Source of the DNA: Micromonospora marina
Lineage (GTDB): Bacteria > Actinomycetota > Actinomycetes > Mycobacteriales > Micromonosporaceae
Reading direction: 5' to 3'
Assembly: GCF_900091565.1 (NCBI RefSeq)
Contig: NZ_FMCV01000002.1
Coordinates: forward strand, 310,001 to 374,000
DNA: 64,000 nt
Made by a program: the position numbers and the translations under genes. The number at the start of each line of letters is the position of its first letter. The stretch's first letter is position 1. Of this stretch, positions 51,631 to 60,486 are shown piece after piece. The notes below the pieces were generated by a model, which was not told the DNA's origin, made no database searches, and saw only the letters and a program-made list of their open reading frames with translations.

Positions 51631-52349
51631 GCGATCTCCCGCGCCCGGGCCAGATCGGCGTGGTTGTCGACCTCGACCCAGGAGACGTCACCGATCGGGG
51701 CCGCCCGCACCTCGCCCCCGCGCTCGGCGAACTCCTGGTAGCCGTCCTCGTAGTAGAGGTTCGGGTCACGCCGCCAGGTCGCCTCCAGCGCGTCGGCGAG
51801 CGGCGCGGCCACCTGCGGCTCGATGAGCGTCGCACCGATGTACTCGCCGTACGCCTCGCCCGGGTCCATCAGCTTGGTGATGCGGGTGAGCTGGCCGGCG
51901 GCGTCGAAGGTGGTCTTCATCTCCTCCTCGGCCAGCGGCTTGAGCGTGTCCACGGCAAGCAGGATGCCCGGGCCCCGCTCGGCCAGCAGCGTCTTCTCCA
52001 CGCTCACCGGGTGCACGGTGTCGCCGTTGACGAGCAGCACGCCACGGGAGAAGTGCTCCCGCGCCAGCCAGAGCGAGTACGCGTTGTTCCACTCCTCGGC
52101 CTTGTCGTTGTGGACCAGGGTGATCGTGACGCCGTACTTCTCCTCCAGTGCGGCCTGGCGTTGCCGGACCGCGTCAGCCGCGTAGCCGACCACGATCACG
52201 ACCTCGTTCAGCCCCACCTCGGCGAGGTTGCGCAGCGCGATGTCGAGGATGGTGGTTTCCCCGTCGACCGGCACCAGGGCCTTGGGCAGGGTGTCGGTGT
52301 ACGGCCGCAGCCGGCGCCCCGCACCTGCGGCGAGCACCATCCCGATCAT
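51618..52349 (-). CDS. Cytidylyltransferase-like nucleotidyltransferase (LicC/IPCT type)
   Basis: The 243-residue protein has the activation loop MVLAAGAGRRLRPYTDTLPKALVPV, LVHNDKAEEWNNAYSLWLA, VNGDTVHP and WVEVDNHADLARA. This set is typical of phosphocholine cytidylyltransferases and inositol 1-phosphate cytidylyltransferases. It would make a CDP-alcohol for the phosphotransferase of the same operon. ATG 52349 has AAAGGAG 9 bases upstream. The substrate could be glycerol 1-phosphate made by the middle gene, but this is inference. Confidence 0.82.
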   Translation of the reverse strand: MIGMVLAAGAGRRLRPYTDTLPKALVPVDGETTILDIALRNLAEVGLNEVVIVVGYAADAVRQRQAALEEKYGVTITLVHNDKAEEWNNAYSLWLAREHFSRGVLLVNGDTVHPVSVEKTLLAERGPGILLAVDTLKPLAEEEMKTTFDAAGQLTRITKLMDPGEAYGEYIGATLIEPQVAAPLADALEATWRRDPNLYYEDGYQEFAERGGEVRAAPIGDVSWVEVDNHADLARAREIACRY

Positions 52350-52419
52350 GCCGACACGCTCCTTTACTCGACCCGTTTCCACCCGGCGAGGATATCGCCG
52401 GGCACGGACCCGCAGTGGT

Positions 52420-52875
52420 TCAGCCCGTCAGCCCGATCGAGCGCAGCGCGGCGAAGCCGTCCTCGGCGATCCGCCGGATCAGCCCGTCGTTGACGTTCCG
52501 GTGCTCATCGAGCAGCGCGATCTCCGACTCCGCCAGCCAGCGGAACTCGGTGTGCTTGCCGGTCTCCAGCCGGGGCCGGCTCAGGTCGCCGTCGACCCGG
52601 ACCAGGAAGTCGGTCTCCACCCGGGTCAGGCCGTCGTCGGCGGTGTACCGGTACTCGCCGACCAGGCCGAGCACGTGCGACACGGCCCAGCCGGTCTCCT
52701 CGCTGACCTCCCGGCGCAGCGCGTCGTCGATCTCCTCGCCCGGTTCGAGGTGGCCGCCGACGATGTCCCAGCAGTTCGGGAAGAGGCGTCGGTCGGGGGA
52801 TCGGCGTTGGATGAAGATGCGGCCGTCGTCGTCGACGATCAGCGCGCCGGTGCAGCGGAGGGGCTCGGTGGGCAC
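52420..52875 (-). CDS. Nudix hydrolase
   Basis: The 151-residue protein has the Nudix box GGHLEPGEEIDDALRREVSEETGW with the REVSEE core, so it cleaves a nucleoside-diphosphate-linked compound. The start RCTGALIVDDDGRIFIQRRSPDRRLFPNCWDIVGG is like ADP-sugar or NUDT-type housekeepers. GTG 52875 follows TACTGT at 52887-52882 by 6 bases, so it is probably leaderless. It lies 70 bp upstream of the CDP-polyol operon in the same direction, but a link is not shown. Confidence 0.85.
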   Translation of the reverse strand: MPTEPLRCTGALIVDDDGRIFIQRRSPDRRLFPNCWDIVGGHLEPGEEIDDALRREVSEETGWAVSHVLGLVGEYRYTADDGLTRVETDFLVRVDGDLSRPRLETGKHTEFRWLAESEIALLDEHRNVNDGLIRRIAEDGFAALRSIGLTG

Positions 52876-52987
52876 CCTCCGACAGTAGCCATCCGGGCCG
52901 TCCGGAGCGATGCCCGTTCTTGTCCCGGTACGCATCGATGGCCCACCATGTCCGTACTCAGTCGCCGTCCCACAGGGGTGATGTGTG

Positions 52988-53380
52988 ATGCAGGTACGGG
53001 AAGCGATGTCCAGCGAGGTACTCGTGGTCGGGCCGGAGCACACGCTCCGGCAGGCGGCCCGGATGATGTCGGCCCGCGGTGTCGGGTCGGCGGTCGTGAT
53101 CGACCCGGACTCCGAAGGGATCGGGATCATGACCGAACGCGATGTGCTGAAGGCGATCGGCGCCGGGCTCGATCCGGATGTCGAACGCACCGGCGCCCAT
53201 CTGACCTGGGACGTCGTCTACGCCGGCCCGGACTGGACGGTCGAGGAGGCAGCCGCGGCGATGGCCCGGGGCGGGTTCCGTCACCTGGTCGTGCTCGACG
53301 GCCGGGAGGTGGCGGGAGTGATCTCGGTACGGGACCTGATGCGGGTCTGGGCGGGTGAGCACGCGCCGACCCGTACCTGA
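52988..53380 (+). CDS. CBS-domain pair protein
   Basis: The 130-residue protein consists of two CBS motifs (VREAMSSEVLVVGPEHTLRQAARMMSARGVGSAVVID and VVYAGPDWTVEEAAAAMARGGFRHLVVLD with GVISVRDLMRVW), an adenosine-ligand-binding unit of the IMPDH type. No catalytic domain is attached. AGGGGTG precedes the ATG. A perfect palindrome follows as terminator. Confidence 0.88.
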   Translation: MQVREAMSSEVLVVGPEHTLRQAARMMSARGVGSAVVIDPDSEGIGIMTERDVLKAIGAGLDPDVERTGAHLTWDVVYAGPDWTVEEAAAAMARGGFRHLVVLDGREVAGVISVRDLMRVWAGEHAPTRT

Positions 53381-53413
53381 TCCTTCCCGGCGCGAGCGGC
53401 GCCGGAGAAAGGG

Positions 53414-53445
53414 CGATGGCCCGGCCGATATCGGCCGGGCCATCG
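53414..53445. terminator. Perfect 32-bp palindrome, bidirectional terminator
   Basis: The 16-base arm CGATGGCCCGGCCGAT is followed directly by its reverse complement. It separates the CBS gene and the convergent malectin protein gene. Confidence 0.85.
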
Positions 53446-53478
53446 TCGTATCTGTTCCGTTCCGGTCGTGCCCGCCCG

Positions 53479-56400
53479 TCAGGGGCCGACGAAGACCGAG
53501 GTGCCGCGCCAGTCCACGTCGTCGACGCCCGGACCGCTGCGCACCGTGGCGGAGCCGGTCGGCACACCGTCGGACCACGCCATCGAGGACAGGTTGCCGG
53601 TGCTCCGGGAGACGACGTAGAGCGTGTCGCCGTCCAGGAACAGGCCGCCCGCGTCGGCGAAGGCGGTGGTGCCGGTGACCGTGTTGCGCTCGGCGCCGAC
53701 GGTGCCCGTGTCCGGCGTGAACCCGCGCCAGAACAGCGTGCTCTGACCGGCCAGCGAGTAGTAGATCCGTCCGGCCTTGTAGAACATCGCGGTCACGTTC
53801 GGCAGTTCCGCGGTAAAGTTGCTGGTCATGCCGGCGTAGGTGGAGCCCTCCGGCGCGGAGCCGGTGACGACCAGGTCCCACTTGGCGTCGTGGTACGGAT
53901 CCAGCTTCTTCGGGGTGCCGAACTCGGTGCCGTCGAACGAGCGCTTGTAGAGGTCGCCGCCGACGCCGTAGAACAGGTCACCGCCGACCCAGAACGCGCC
54001 CTTGACGCCCGACCAGCGGGTGTTGTCCGCGTTCGGCACCGACATCGCGCTGCCGACCGAGGTCGCACCGTCGTACGAGCGCTTGATGATGCTGTCGACA
54101 GTGGTGGCCGGCGGCACCGGGGGCAGCTTGACGATCTCGATGCCCTGCACCAGCGGGTTCTCCAGGACGCGGCCGAAGTCGATGTCGATGTTGCCGTCGC
54201 TGGTGATCGGGAACGCGCGCATGGTGCCCCGGTCGGTGGCGCCGGTCGCGGCGATCGGGTCGAAGTTGCTGAGCCTCACCACGCCGTCGATCGTCACGTT
54301 GAACTTGCGCTTGCCGGCGGTGGCGGTGCCGGCCCAGCGGTTCGCCAGGTAGAGACGCACCTGCACCGGCGTGCCGGCCGGGACCGGGAAGTCCCACTGC
54401 ATGTCCGGCGCGGGCGACTCGTCCCACCGCTCCGCGTTGAACAGCTCGACCGGCGTGCCCGACGGCACCGTGCCGTCGAGCGAGGCGTTCGTCGGGTAGC
54501 TGGTCACCTGGTTGCCGGCGTTGTGGTGGGTGCTCGGTGCGGCGGCGGTGTCCGCGGCCCAGGCCGGGCCGCTCGGCGCGGCCAGCTGGTCGCCGCCCGC
54601 GTTGACCCGGTAGAGCACGTCCGAGGCGTCCGGTGTGGGCGCGGTCTTGACGATCTCGATGCCGTGCAGCAGCGGGTTCTGGAGCACCCGGCCGAAGTCG
54701 ATGTCGACCACGCCGTCGCTGACCACCGAGACGGACTGCATGGTGCCGCGGTCGGTCCCGCCGGCGGCGACGACCGGGTCGAAGTCGTTCAGCTTGAGCA
54801 CGCCGTCGACGCTGACGTCGAACTTGCGGGCACCCGGCTTGCTGGTGCCGGACCAGCGGTTGGCCATGTAGATCCGGACGTCGACCCGGGTGCCGGCCGC
54901 GACCGGGATGTCCCACTGCATGTCCGGTGCGGTCGACTCGTCCCACCGCTCCGTGTTGAACAGCGTGGCCGGCGTGCTCGCCGGCACGGTCGGGTCGAAC
55001 GTCGCGTTGGTGGGGTAGCTGGTGACCTGGTTGCCCGTGTTGTGGTACGGGCTGGGCTCGGTGGTGCTGTCGGCGGCCCAGTCCGGCCCGCCGTCGGTGG
55101 CCGGGATGGCCGGCCCGCCGGCGTTGACCCGGTAGAGCACCTCGGTCTGCGCCGCGCGACCGGCCTGGTAGACGTCGCCCGGCAGCCCCTTGGTGCTGGT
55201 CGAGTGCGGGGTGTTGCCGCCGTCCAGCGGGAAGAAGGCGAGCCGCTTGCGCTGGTACTCGAAGTCGCCGATGTACTCCTGGTCGCTGCCGAGCCAGAGA
55301 CCCTCCTGGGTCACCAGCATCTCGGTGACGCCGTAACCGCGCGGATGGCGGCCCGGGTTCCAGGACAGCGGAAGGCCGCTCACCGGGTCGAGCGCCGCGA
55401 TGCTGGCCCGCGGCACCGCGCCCGGTCCGGCCTTGTCGCGGGCGAGCGGGTTGTTCGACCAGCGGAAGTGACCGCCGACGTAGACGGCCTTCTCGCTGAT
55501 GCCGACGGAGAGGAAGGTGTCGCCGCCGCTGAAGTTCGTCCAGGTCGGCTTCTGGCCGTCGCCGGTGGCGGCGGTCTCCCAGCGGGCCGCGGAGTCGCAG
55601 AGCGTGCCCGGGTACGACGCGCCGGTGGTGACCACGACGAAGTACTTGCTGTCCGGGGAGAACTGGATGTCGCGCACCCAGGAGTCGAACGCGGAGTACT
55701 TGCAGGCCGCGGAGTAGCCGTCGGTGTTCCAGTCGGCGACGGTCGCCGAGCTTCCGCCCAGGTTGATCCGCACGATCTGGTCGTGCACGACGCCGTCGGC
55801 CTTCTTGAAGTTGCCGATCGCCACGAGGTGCTTGCCGTCGGGGGAGACGGTGAACTTCTCCACGCCGACACCGGCCGAGGCGCCGTTGTTGGTCGGGGTC
55901 CAGTTGTGGTTCTCGGTCAGCGACACGGTGAGGTAGTCGTCCACCGCACCGGTGGTCGGGTTGAGCGAGGCCAGCCCGTTGCGGGTGGTCGTCGCGGTCA
56001 CCGTGGTGAAGATGCCGCCGACCAGCAGGTGGCCGTCGACGAGCGCGATGTCGTTGACGGTGCCGTTGAACGCCGGACCCTTGAACCCGTCGACGGGGGT
56101 GCCGTCCGCGACGTTCAGCAGGGCCAGCTTGCGGAAGTTCTTGTCACCGACCTTGTTGAACTTGCCGGCGACGTAGACCGTGCCCGGGGTCGGGCCGGCG
56201 ACGACGGCGGTGACGTCACCGTCGAGCACCGGCGCGAACGCGTTGTCGATCTTGCCGGTCGCCTTGTCGAAGGCGAGGAGTCCGCGGCGCTCGACCGGGG
56301 TGGGTGAGGAACCCCGGTTCTGTGCCTTGGTGAACGAACCGCCGACGATCACCTTGCTGCCGGCGTCGTGGATGGCCACGACGTTGCCGTCGTTGATGTT

Positions 56401-56565
56401 CGGCGTCTTGTCCGAGGGCACCTCGCCGACCATCGTGTTGTGGTCGGGCGCGGGCACCGTGGCCGGCGCGGCGAGCGCCGGCACCGGTGTGAACAAGGTG
56501 GCGATGCCGAGCACGGCAGCGCCGAAGGCGGACACCGAGCGGTGTCTCAGGATCGAGGAAGCCAC
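53479..56565 (-). CDS. Secreted beta-propeller protein with two malectin-like domains
   Basis: The 1028-residue protein has a signal peptide (SVSAFGAAVLGIATLFTPVPALA, cut near residue 33). Residues 40-460 form a propeller of delta-60-like blades (GNVVAIHDAGSKVIVGGSFTKAQ, GTVYVAGKFNKVG, AVYVGGHFRWS). Two malectin-like carbohydrate-binding domains follow (about 474-640 and 647-814), very similar to each other (VLYRVNAGG, ERWDES-APDMQWD, RGTM, FGRVL-NPL-GIEIVK). The last 200 residues look like an incomplete second propeller with KRSFDG, FYKAGRIYYSLAGQSTLFWRGF and LYVVSRSTG. It has no wall anchor. GTG start with GGAG upstream. It probably binds an extracellular glycan. Confidence 0.82.
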   Translation of the reverse strand: MASSILRHRSVSAFGAAVLGIATLFTPVPALAAPATVPAPDHNTMVGEVPSDKTPNINDGNVVAIHDAGSKVIVGGSFTKAQNRGSSPTPVERRGLLAFDKATGKIDNAFAPVLDGDVTAVVAGPTPGTVYVAGKFNKVGDKNFRKLALLNVADGTPVDGFKGPAFNGTVNDIALVDGHLLVGGIFTTVTATTTRNGLASLNPTTGAVDDYLTVSLTENHNWTPTNNGASAGVGVEKFTVSPDGKHLVAIGNFKKADGVVHDQIVRINLGGSSATVADWNTDGYSAACKYSAFDSWVRDIQFSPDSKYFVVVTTGASYPGTLCDSAARWETAATGDGQKPTWTNFSGGDTFLSVGISEKAVYVGGHFRWSNNPLARDKAGPGAVPRASIAALDPVSGLPLSWNPGRHPRGYGVTEMLVTQEGLWLGSDQEYIGDFEYQRKRLAFFPLDGGNTPHSTSTKGLPGDVYQAGRAAQTEVLYRVNAGGPAIPATDGGPDWAADSTTEPSPYHNTGNQVTSYPTNATFDPTVPASTPATLFNTERWDESTAPDMQWDIPVAAGTRVDVRIYMANRWSGTSKPGARKFDVSVDGVLKLNDFDPVVAAGGTDRGTMQSVSVVSDGVVDIDFGRVLQNPLLHGIEIVKTAPTPDASDVLYRVNAGGDQLAAPSGPAWAADTAAAPSTHHNAGNQVTSYPTNASLDGTVPSGTPVELFNAERWDESPAPDMQWDFPVPAGTPVQVRLYLANRWAGTATAGKRKFNVTIDGVVRLSNFDPIAATGATDRGTMRAFPITSDGNIDIDFGRVLENPLVQGIEIVKLPPVPPATTVDSIIKRSYDGATSVGSAMSVPNADNTRWSGVKGAFWVGGDLFYGVGGDLYKRSFDGTEFGTPKKLDPYHDAKWDLVVTGSAPEGSTYAGMTSNFTAELPNVTAMFYKAGRIYYSLAGQSTLFWRGFTPDTGTVGAERNTVTGTTAFADAGGLFLDGDTLYVVSRSTGNLSSMAWSDGVPTGSATVRSGPGVDDVDWRGTSVFVGP

Positions 56566-56753
56566 AGGCTACTCCGGGGGGAAACGTCGGAGGCGCTGCG
56601 ATCGTGGTCGGTGCCGACATGAGGCGGGGCGTCACTCGACCGACCGCAGACGTGAGAGCAATACCTTCTCGCATTCGGCCGTCGCCCGTCCACCCGGGTC
56701 GACCCTTTTTGACCGAGGAAACGCACCGGGTTACACGAAAAGACGAGCGACGG

Positions 56754-57821
56754 TCAGCCCTCGGACACGGAGGGTGTTCCTGAGGAAACGCTCAGGTCGG
56801 GCAGCGGTGGCTGGAAGTACGGATCGGTCGCCATCTCCCGGAAGACCTGCTCGCTCTCCGGGTCGTCGCCGAACGTGCTGTCGTAGATGGGCTTCTCCGT
56901 CTGCCGGGCCGCGAAGTAGACCGCAGCCTTGATCTGCGGGTGCTTCTTCAGGTACGGACCGACTTCGCGCATCCAGTCGGCCCGCTGGCCCGGCCGCCCG
57001 TCCTGGGTCAGGCCGTACTCGCCGATGATGACCGGCCGCGGGTGCTTCTTGGCGAAGGCCATGAAGTGGTCCATGCGATTGGAGAAGCTGTTCCACTCCG
57101 GACTGGGGTAGACGTCCGCGCAGAGCCAGTCGACCTGGTCGTCGCCGGGGTAGTAGGCGGCGGCCCGGCGCTGCGGCTCGGCGAAGCCGTCCGCGTGCGG
57201 GCACCACACCCACCCGGCGTTTGTGACGCCCATCTCGGTGAAGATGCCGCGGACGTGCTTCCAGGCGGCGACGTAGTCCTCCGGCGAGTGCATGCTCGCG
57301 GCCAGGTTCGGCCGGTCCATCTCCCACCGGTAGCGCAGCAGCACCGGAACGCCGAACTCCTTGACGTCCTTCGCCCGTTCCCGGATCAGCGCGTCGTAGA
57401 CGCCGCTGACGGTGGACCGGGTGTCGGTGCCCTGCCACGAGATCATCTGAAGCTTGCCCCGGCCCTGGAACAACTTCTCGGTGGCGCTCGGGAACGGCTC
57501 GTTCCACTCGTGGAACATGTGCGCGATGGCGAGCTTGCCGCCAGCCGCCCGGTTGAAGTCGTCGAACGCCGCGACCCGCCCGCTGGCGTTGTGGTACTGC
57601 GGCTTGACCCAGGTGCCGAGCCAGGCACCCTTCTCGGGTGGCTCCGGCCCGCGCCCGGTGGTGCGGACCGGGGCGGTCCGCGGTGTCACAGTCGGCGGCG
57701 GCAGAGCCGCAGCGGTCGTCTCGTCGGATCGCTCCGAGCCGATGTCACAGGCCGCCACCGCCGGCGCCAGGAAAGCCAGGCCCAGCACGGCAGCCATCGT
57801 CAGTCGTAACCGTCGTACCAC
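56754..57821 (-). CDS. Glycoside hydrolase family 26-like lipoprotein
   Basis: The 355-residue lipoprotein has a signal with lipobox VAAC (about residue 25), a Thr/Pro linker, and a barrel domain starting KGAWLGTWVKPQ. The acid/base Glu lies in LLRYRWEMDRPN and the nucleophile Glu in VIIGEYGLTQDG, as in GH26 mannanases and related endo-enzymes. The next gene encodes the malectin protein. In the exopolysaccharide operon it may trim or release the polymer; the exact bond is not known. GTG start with GGGGAGAGG upstream. Confidence 0.85.
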   Translation of the reverse strand: MVRRLRLTMAAVLGLAFLAPAVAACDIGSERSDETTAAALPPPTVTPRTAPVRTTGRGPEPPEKGAWLGTWVKPQYHNASGRVAAFDDFNRAAGGKLAIAHMFHEWNEPFPSATEKLFQGRGKLQMISWQGTDTRSTVSGVYDALIRERAKDVKEFGVPVLLRYRWEMDRPNLAASMHSPEDYVAAWKHVRGIFTEMGVTNAGWVWCPHADGFAEPQRRAAAYYPGDDQVDWLCADVYPSPEWNSFSNRMDHFMAFAKKHPRPVIIGEYGLTQDGRPGQRADWMREVGPYLKKHPQIKAAVYFAARQTEKPIYDSTFGDDPESEQVFREMATDPYFQPPLPDLSVSSGTPSVSEG

Positions 57822-57941
57822 CGCAACCTCTCCCCAGGATGGTCGCCGGCCACGGTATGAGGGCCCTGACGGATCCGCGGGGGCGGAGAGGCTCGCCGGG
57901 CCGGGCGGGCGACTCCTGGCACTCTACCCGTGACGCGGCGT

Positions 57942-58874
57942 TCAGGCGGGGTAGCCGAGTCGCGTCAGCAGCGGCTCGGCCTGAGCCATCACATCGGCCA
58001 GATCCTTTTCGGTCAGTCGCTGCCGCCAGCGGCCCACCGAGCCCGGCCGTGCCTTGGCGAAGCGGGCGTGCAGCGCCTCCCGTCCGGCCGGGTCACGGAC
58101 CTCCAGGAAGTCGGCCACGACCTCGGCCGCCTCGGCCGGACGGGTGACGACGTCCTCGTACCGCAGGTGCCGCACCCGCTCCGCGGGCAGCTCGGCGAGC
58201 TGCGTGAGCGCACTGCCGGTGAACCGCCGCCACATCCAGGCCGACCGGCCCAGGTCGGAGACCTGCGTGAACTCGTCGCGCCGCTCCGGCTCCACCCAGA
58301 ACCGGGGCGCGGCGCCCCACGGCGTACCGCCCCGGCCGCTGCGCCCGGTACCGGTGGACGCGGCGTTCAGCCAGGGCTGCTCGGCGTGCGACACCGCCAC
58401 GTCCCGGCCGTCCCGGTAGACGTGCAGGAAGACCGCGTCCGGGAAGACCTCGGTCAGGAACGGCACGATGAAGCAGTTCTCCGGATCCTTCTCGGCGAAG
58501 CGCAGCCCGCCGTGCCCGGACGCGGCGAGCAGTGCCCCGTAGTAGCCGCGGAAGTAGCGGGCGGCCCGCTGCGGCGTCCAGCTTCCCTCGTAGACACAGC
58601 GGGCGACCGCCTTGGTCAGGCGCGGTTCGAAGTGGTACGACACGTCCGGCAGCGCGCCGACGCAACTGCCGAGGAACGTGGTGCCGGAGCGCGGGGCGCC
58701 CAGGATGAAGATCGGCCGCTCCACCTTCAGGGTGAGCCGGCGACCGCCCCCCTCCACCGGCCGTTCCAGCTCGCGGCGTTCCTTGCGGTCCGCCAGCAGT
58801 CCGACCGCGGCGAGCTTCGCGGCCTTCACGGTGGACAGGCCGGAGTGCGGGGCGAGGGGGGAGTCGCTTGTCAT
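57942..58874 (-). CDS. Sulfotransferase (Sulfotransfer_3 type)
   Basis: The 310-residue enzyme should transfer sulfate from PAPS. It has the 5'-phosphosulfate loop PIFILGAPRSGTTFLGS (about 54-70), FAEKDPENCFIVPFL and the 3'-phosphate site VFLHVYRDGRDVAVSH. The C-terminal part LTRLGYP is family-typical. ATG 58874 was chosen as the first start before the conserved part. It lies 28 bp after the flippase gene, so in the polysaccharide operon. Confidence 0.87.
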   Translation of the reverse strand: MTSDSPLAPHSGLSTVKAAKLAAVGLLADRKERRELERPVEGGGRRLTLKVERPIFILGAPRSGTTFLGSCVGALPDVSYHFEPRLTKAVARCVYEGSWTPQRAARYFRGYYGALLAASGHGGLRFAEKDPENCFIVPFLTEVFPDAVFLHVYRDGRDVAVSHAEQPWLNAASTGTGRSGRGGTPWGAAPRFWVEPERRDEFTQVSDLGRSAWMWRRFTGSALTQLAELPAERVRHLRYEDVVTRPAEAAEVVADFLEVRDPAGREALHARFAKARPGSVGRWRQRLTEKDLADVMAQAEPLLTRLGYPA

Positions 58875-58902
58875 CGAAGGTCCCATCGGTGCGCAGGATC
58901 GG

Positions 58903-60486
58903 TCAGGACTGGGCTGCCGGGTCCGCCCCGGCCCGGTTGCGGCCACGGCGCAGGGCCCGCAGGGCGTCGAGGTGCAGGGCGCGCCGCCAGCGCCAGGCAC
59001 CCGCCAGGTACGCGGCCAGCCCGGCGACCGTCACCAGCGCGAGCACCGGCGGACCGGCCCCGAGCAGCGTCGCCACGCCCAGCGGCAGGGCCAGCGCGAC
59101 CAATGCCAGCGCCATCGCGGCCCGGGTGCCGGCACCGAACGGGTGCAGCCGCATCGACCACCAGAGCTGGGTCAGCGGTACCAGGTTGGTGACCAGGATG
59201 GAGACGGTCCAGGCCAGGGCCGCGCCGAGGATGCCGTGACGCGGGATGAGCACCAGGTTCCCGACCACGTTGAGCACGGTGCCGGCCATCGCGTTGTAGA
59301 ACGTCCACGCGGTGCGCCCGGCCATGTTGAGCACCATGTCGACCATGCCGCAGCCGGTCGCCAGGAGCATGGTCAGCGCCAGCAGCACCACGACCCGGCG
59401 GCCGTCGCCGTACCCGGGTCCGAACAGCGCCAGCATCGGCGTGGCGAACGCCGCGAAGATCAGGTACGCGGGCCAGGAGAGCAGCACGAGCCAGCCGGTG
59501 GCGGCCTGGTAGAGCTGGCGCGCCTCGGCCCGGTCGTCGCGGGCGAACGCGGCGGCCAGCCGGTGCTGCACCGAGCTGGAGAGCGCGACGCTGGAAAGCT
59601 GACCCAGCGCCAGGAACCGGGTCGCGGCCGTGTAGACCGCCGCGTCCGCCGGCCCGCGCAACGCGCTGAGCAGCACGATGTCCAGCCGCTGCACGACGAT
59701 CGCGGCCAGGCTGCTGATCGCGCGGGGCCCGGTGAACCGCCAGAACGGCCCGGCCAGCTCGCGTGCCGGCACCGGCCGGGTCACCTGCCGCCCGGCGCGG
59801 CCGACCAGCCGACTCAGCCAGAGCAGCGCGACCGCCGCGGCGATCAGGTACGGCACCGCCCAGGCCAGCGGCAGCGCGGCGGTGGCGGACAGGCCGAGCC
59901 AGGCGGCGACCGCCACACCCAGGAACTGCACGAGGGTGCGGCCGAGCCGCTCCACTGTCAGCAGCGGGCGCATCTGGCCGAAGCCGCGGCAGGCGGCGAG
60001 CGCGTAGTCGTTCAGCGCGGCCAGCGGCACGAACGCCAGCAGGATGCGCAGCGCGGTCACCGCCTCCGGCCCGGCCTCCGGCATGGTGGCCCGGGCCAGC
60101 GCCGGTGCGGCCAGCCAGCCGGCCACCCCGAGCAGCGTGCCGACCACGAGCACCGGCAGCAATCCGACCAGGACGGTGCCCCGGATCTGGTCGCGGCGGT
60201 CGAGCGTGCGCTGGCGGCTGACGAAGTAGACGGTGCCGACGTCGGTGCCGAGCCGGGCCGCCGACGCGGCGATCATGAACGCGCTGGTGGCCGCGAAGAA
60301 CATGCCCGCCTCGCGGACCGACCAGCCACGGGCGATGACGATGTTCAGGCCGAAGCCGGCCACCGCGGCCAGCCCGACCCCGACCAGGTTGGCGAAGCCC
60401 TGCCGGGCCGCGCCGCCCAGCCCCGCGCCCGGCCCGGGGGGCGGTGCAGTGAGCGTCGGAGTGCCGCCGGCGTCCGCCCGGGTCAC
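58903..60486 (-). CDS. Polysaccharide flippase (Wzx/MOP family)
   Basis: The protein of 527 residues has about 14 helices in the MOP-superfamily order: GFANLVGVGLAAVAGFGLNIVIARGWS, EAGMFFAATSAFMI, VVQRLDIVLLSALRGPADAAVYTAATRFL, MLALFGPGYGDGRRVVVLLAL, GTVLNVVGNLVLIPRHGILGAALAW. It should flip the lipid-linked repeat unit across the membrane. GTG 60486 was chosen since it overlaps the stop of the preceding sulfotransferase (GTGA); a GTG at 60516 is an alternative. Confidence 0.88.
   Translation of the reverse strand: MTRADAGGTPTLTAPPPGPGAGLGGAARQGFANLVGVGLAAVAGFGLNIVIARGWSVREAGMFFAATSAFMIAASAARLGTDVGTVYFVSRQRTLDRRDQIRGTVLVGLLPVLVVGTLLGVAGWLAAPALARATMPEAGPEAVTALRILLAFVPLAALNDYALAACRGFGQMRPLLTVERLGRTLVQFLGVAVAAWLGLSATAALPLAWAVPYLIAAAVALLWLSRLVGRAGRQVTRPVPARELAGPFWRFTGPRAISSLAAIVVQRLDIVLLSALRGPADAAVYTAATRFLALGQLSSVALSSSVQHRLAAAFARDDRAEARQLYQAATGWLVLLSWPAYLIFAAFATPMLALFGPGYGDGRRVVVLLALTMLLATGCGMVDMVLNMAGRTAWTFYNAMAGTVLNVVGNLVLIPRHGILGAALAWTVSILVTNLVPLTQLWWSMRLHPFGAGTRAAMALALVALALPLGVATLLGAGPPVLALVTVAGLAAYLAGAWRWRRALHLDALRALRRGRNRAGADPAAQS

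Noticed and set aside
53416..56307. Long plus-strand frame opposite the malectin protein
   Set aside because: It is the antisense of a gene with signal peptide and repeated domains. The translation is low-complexity and has no homologous look.
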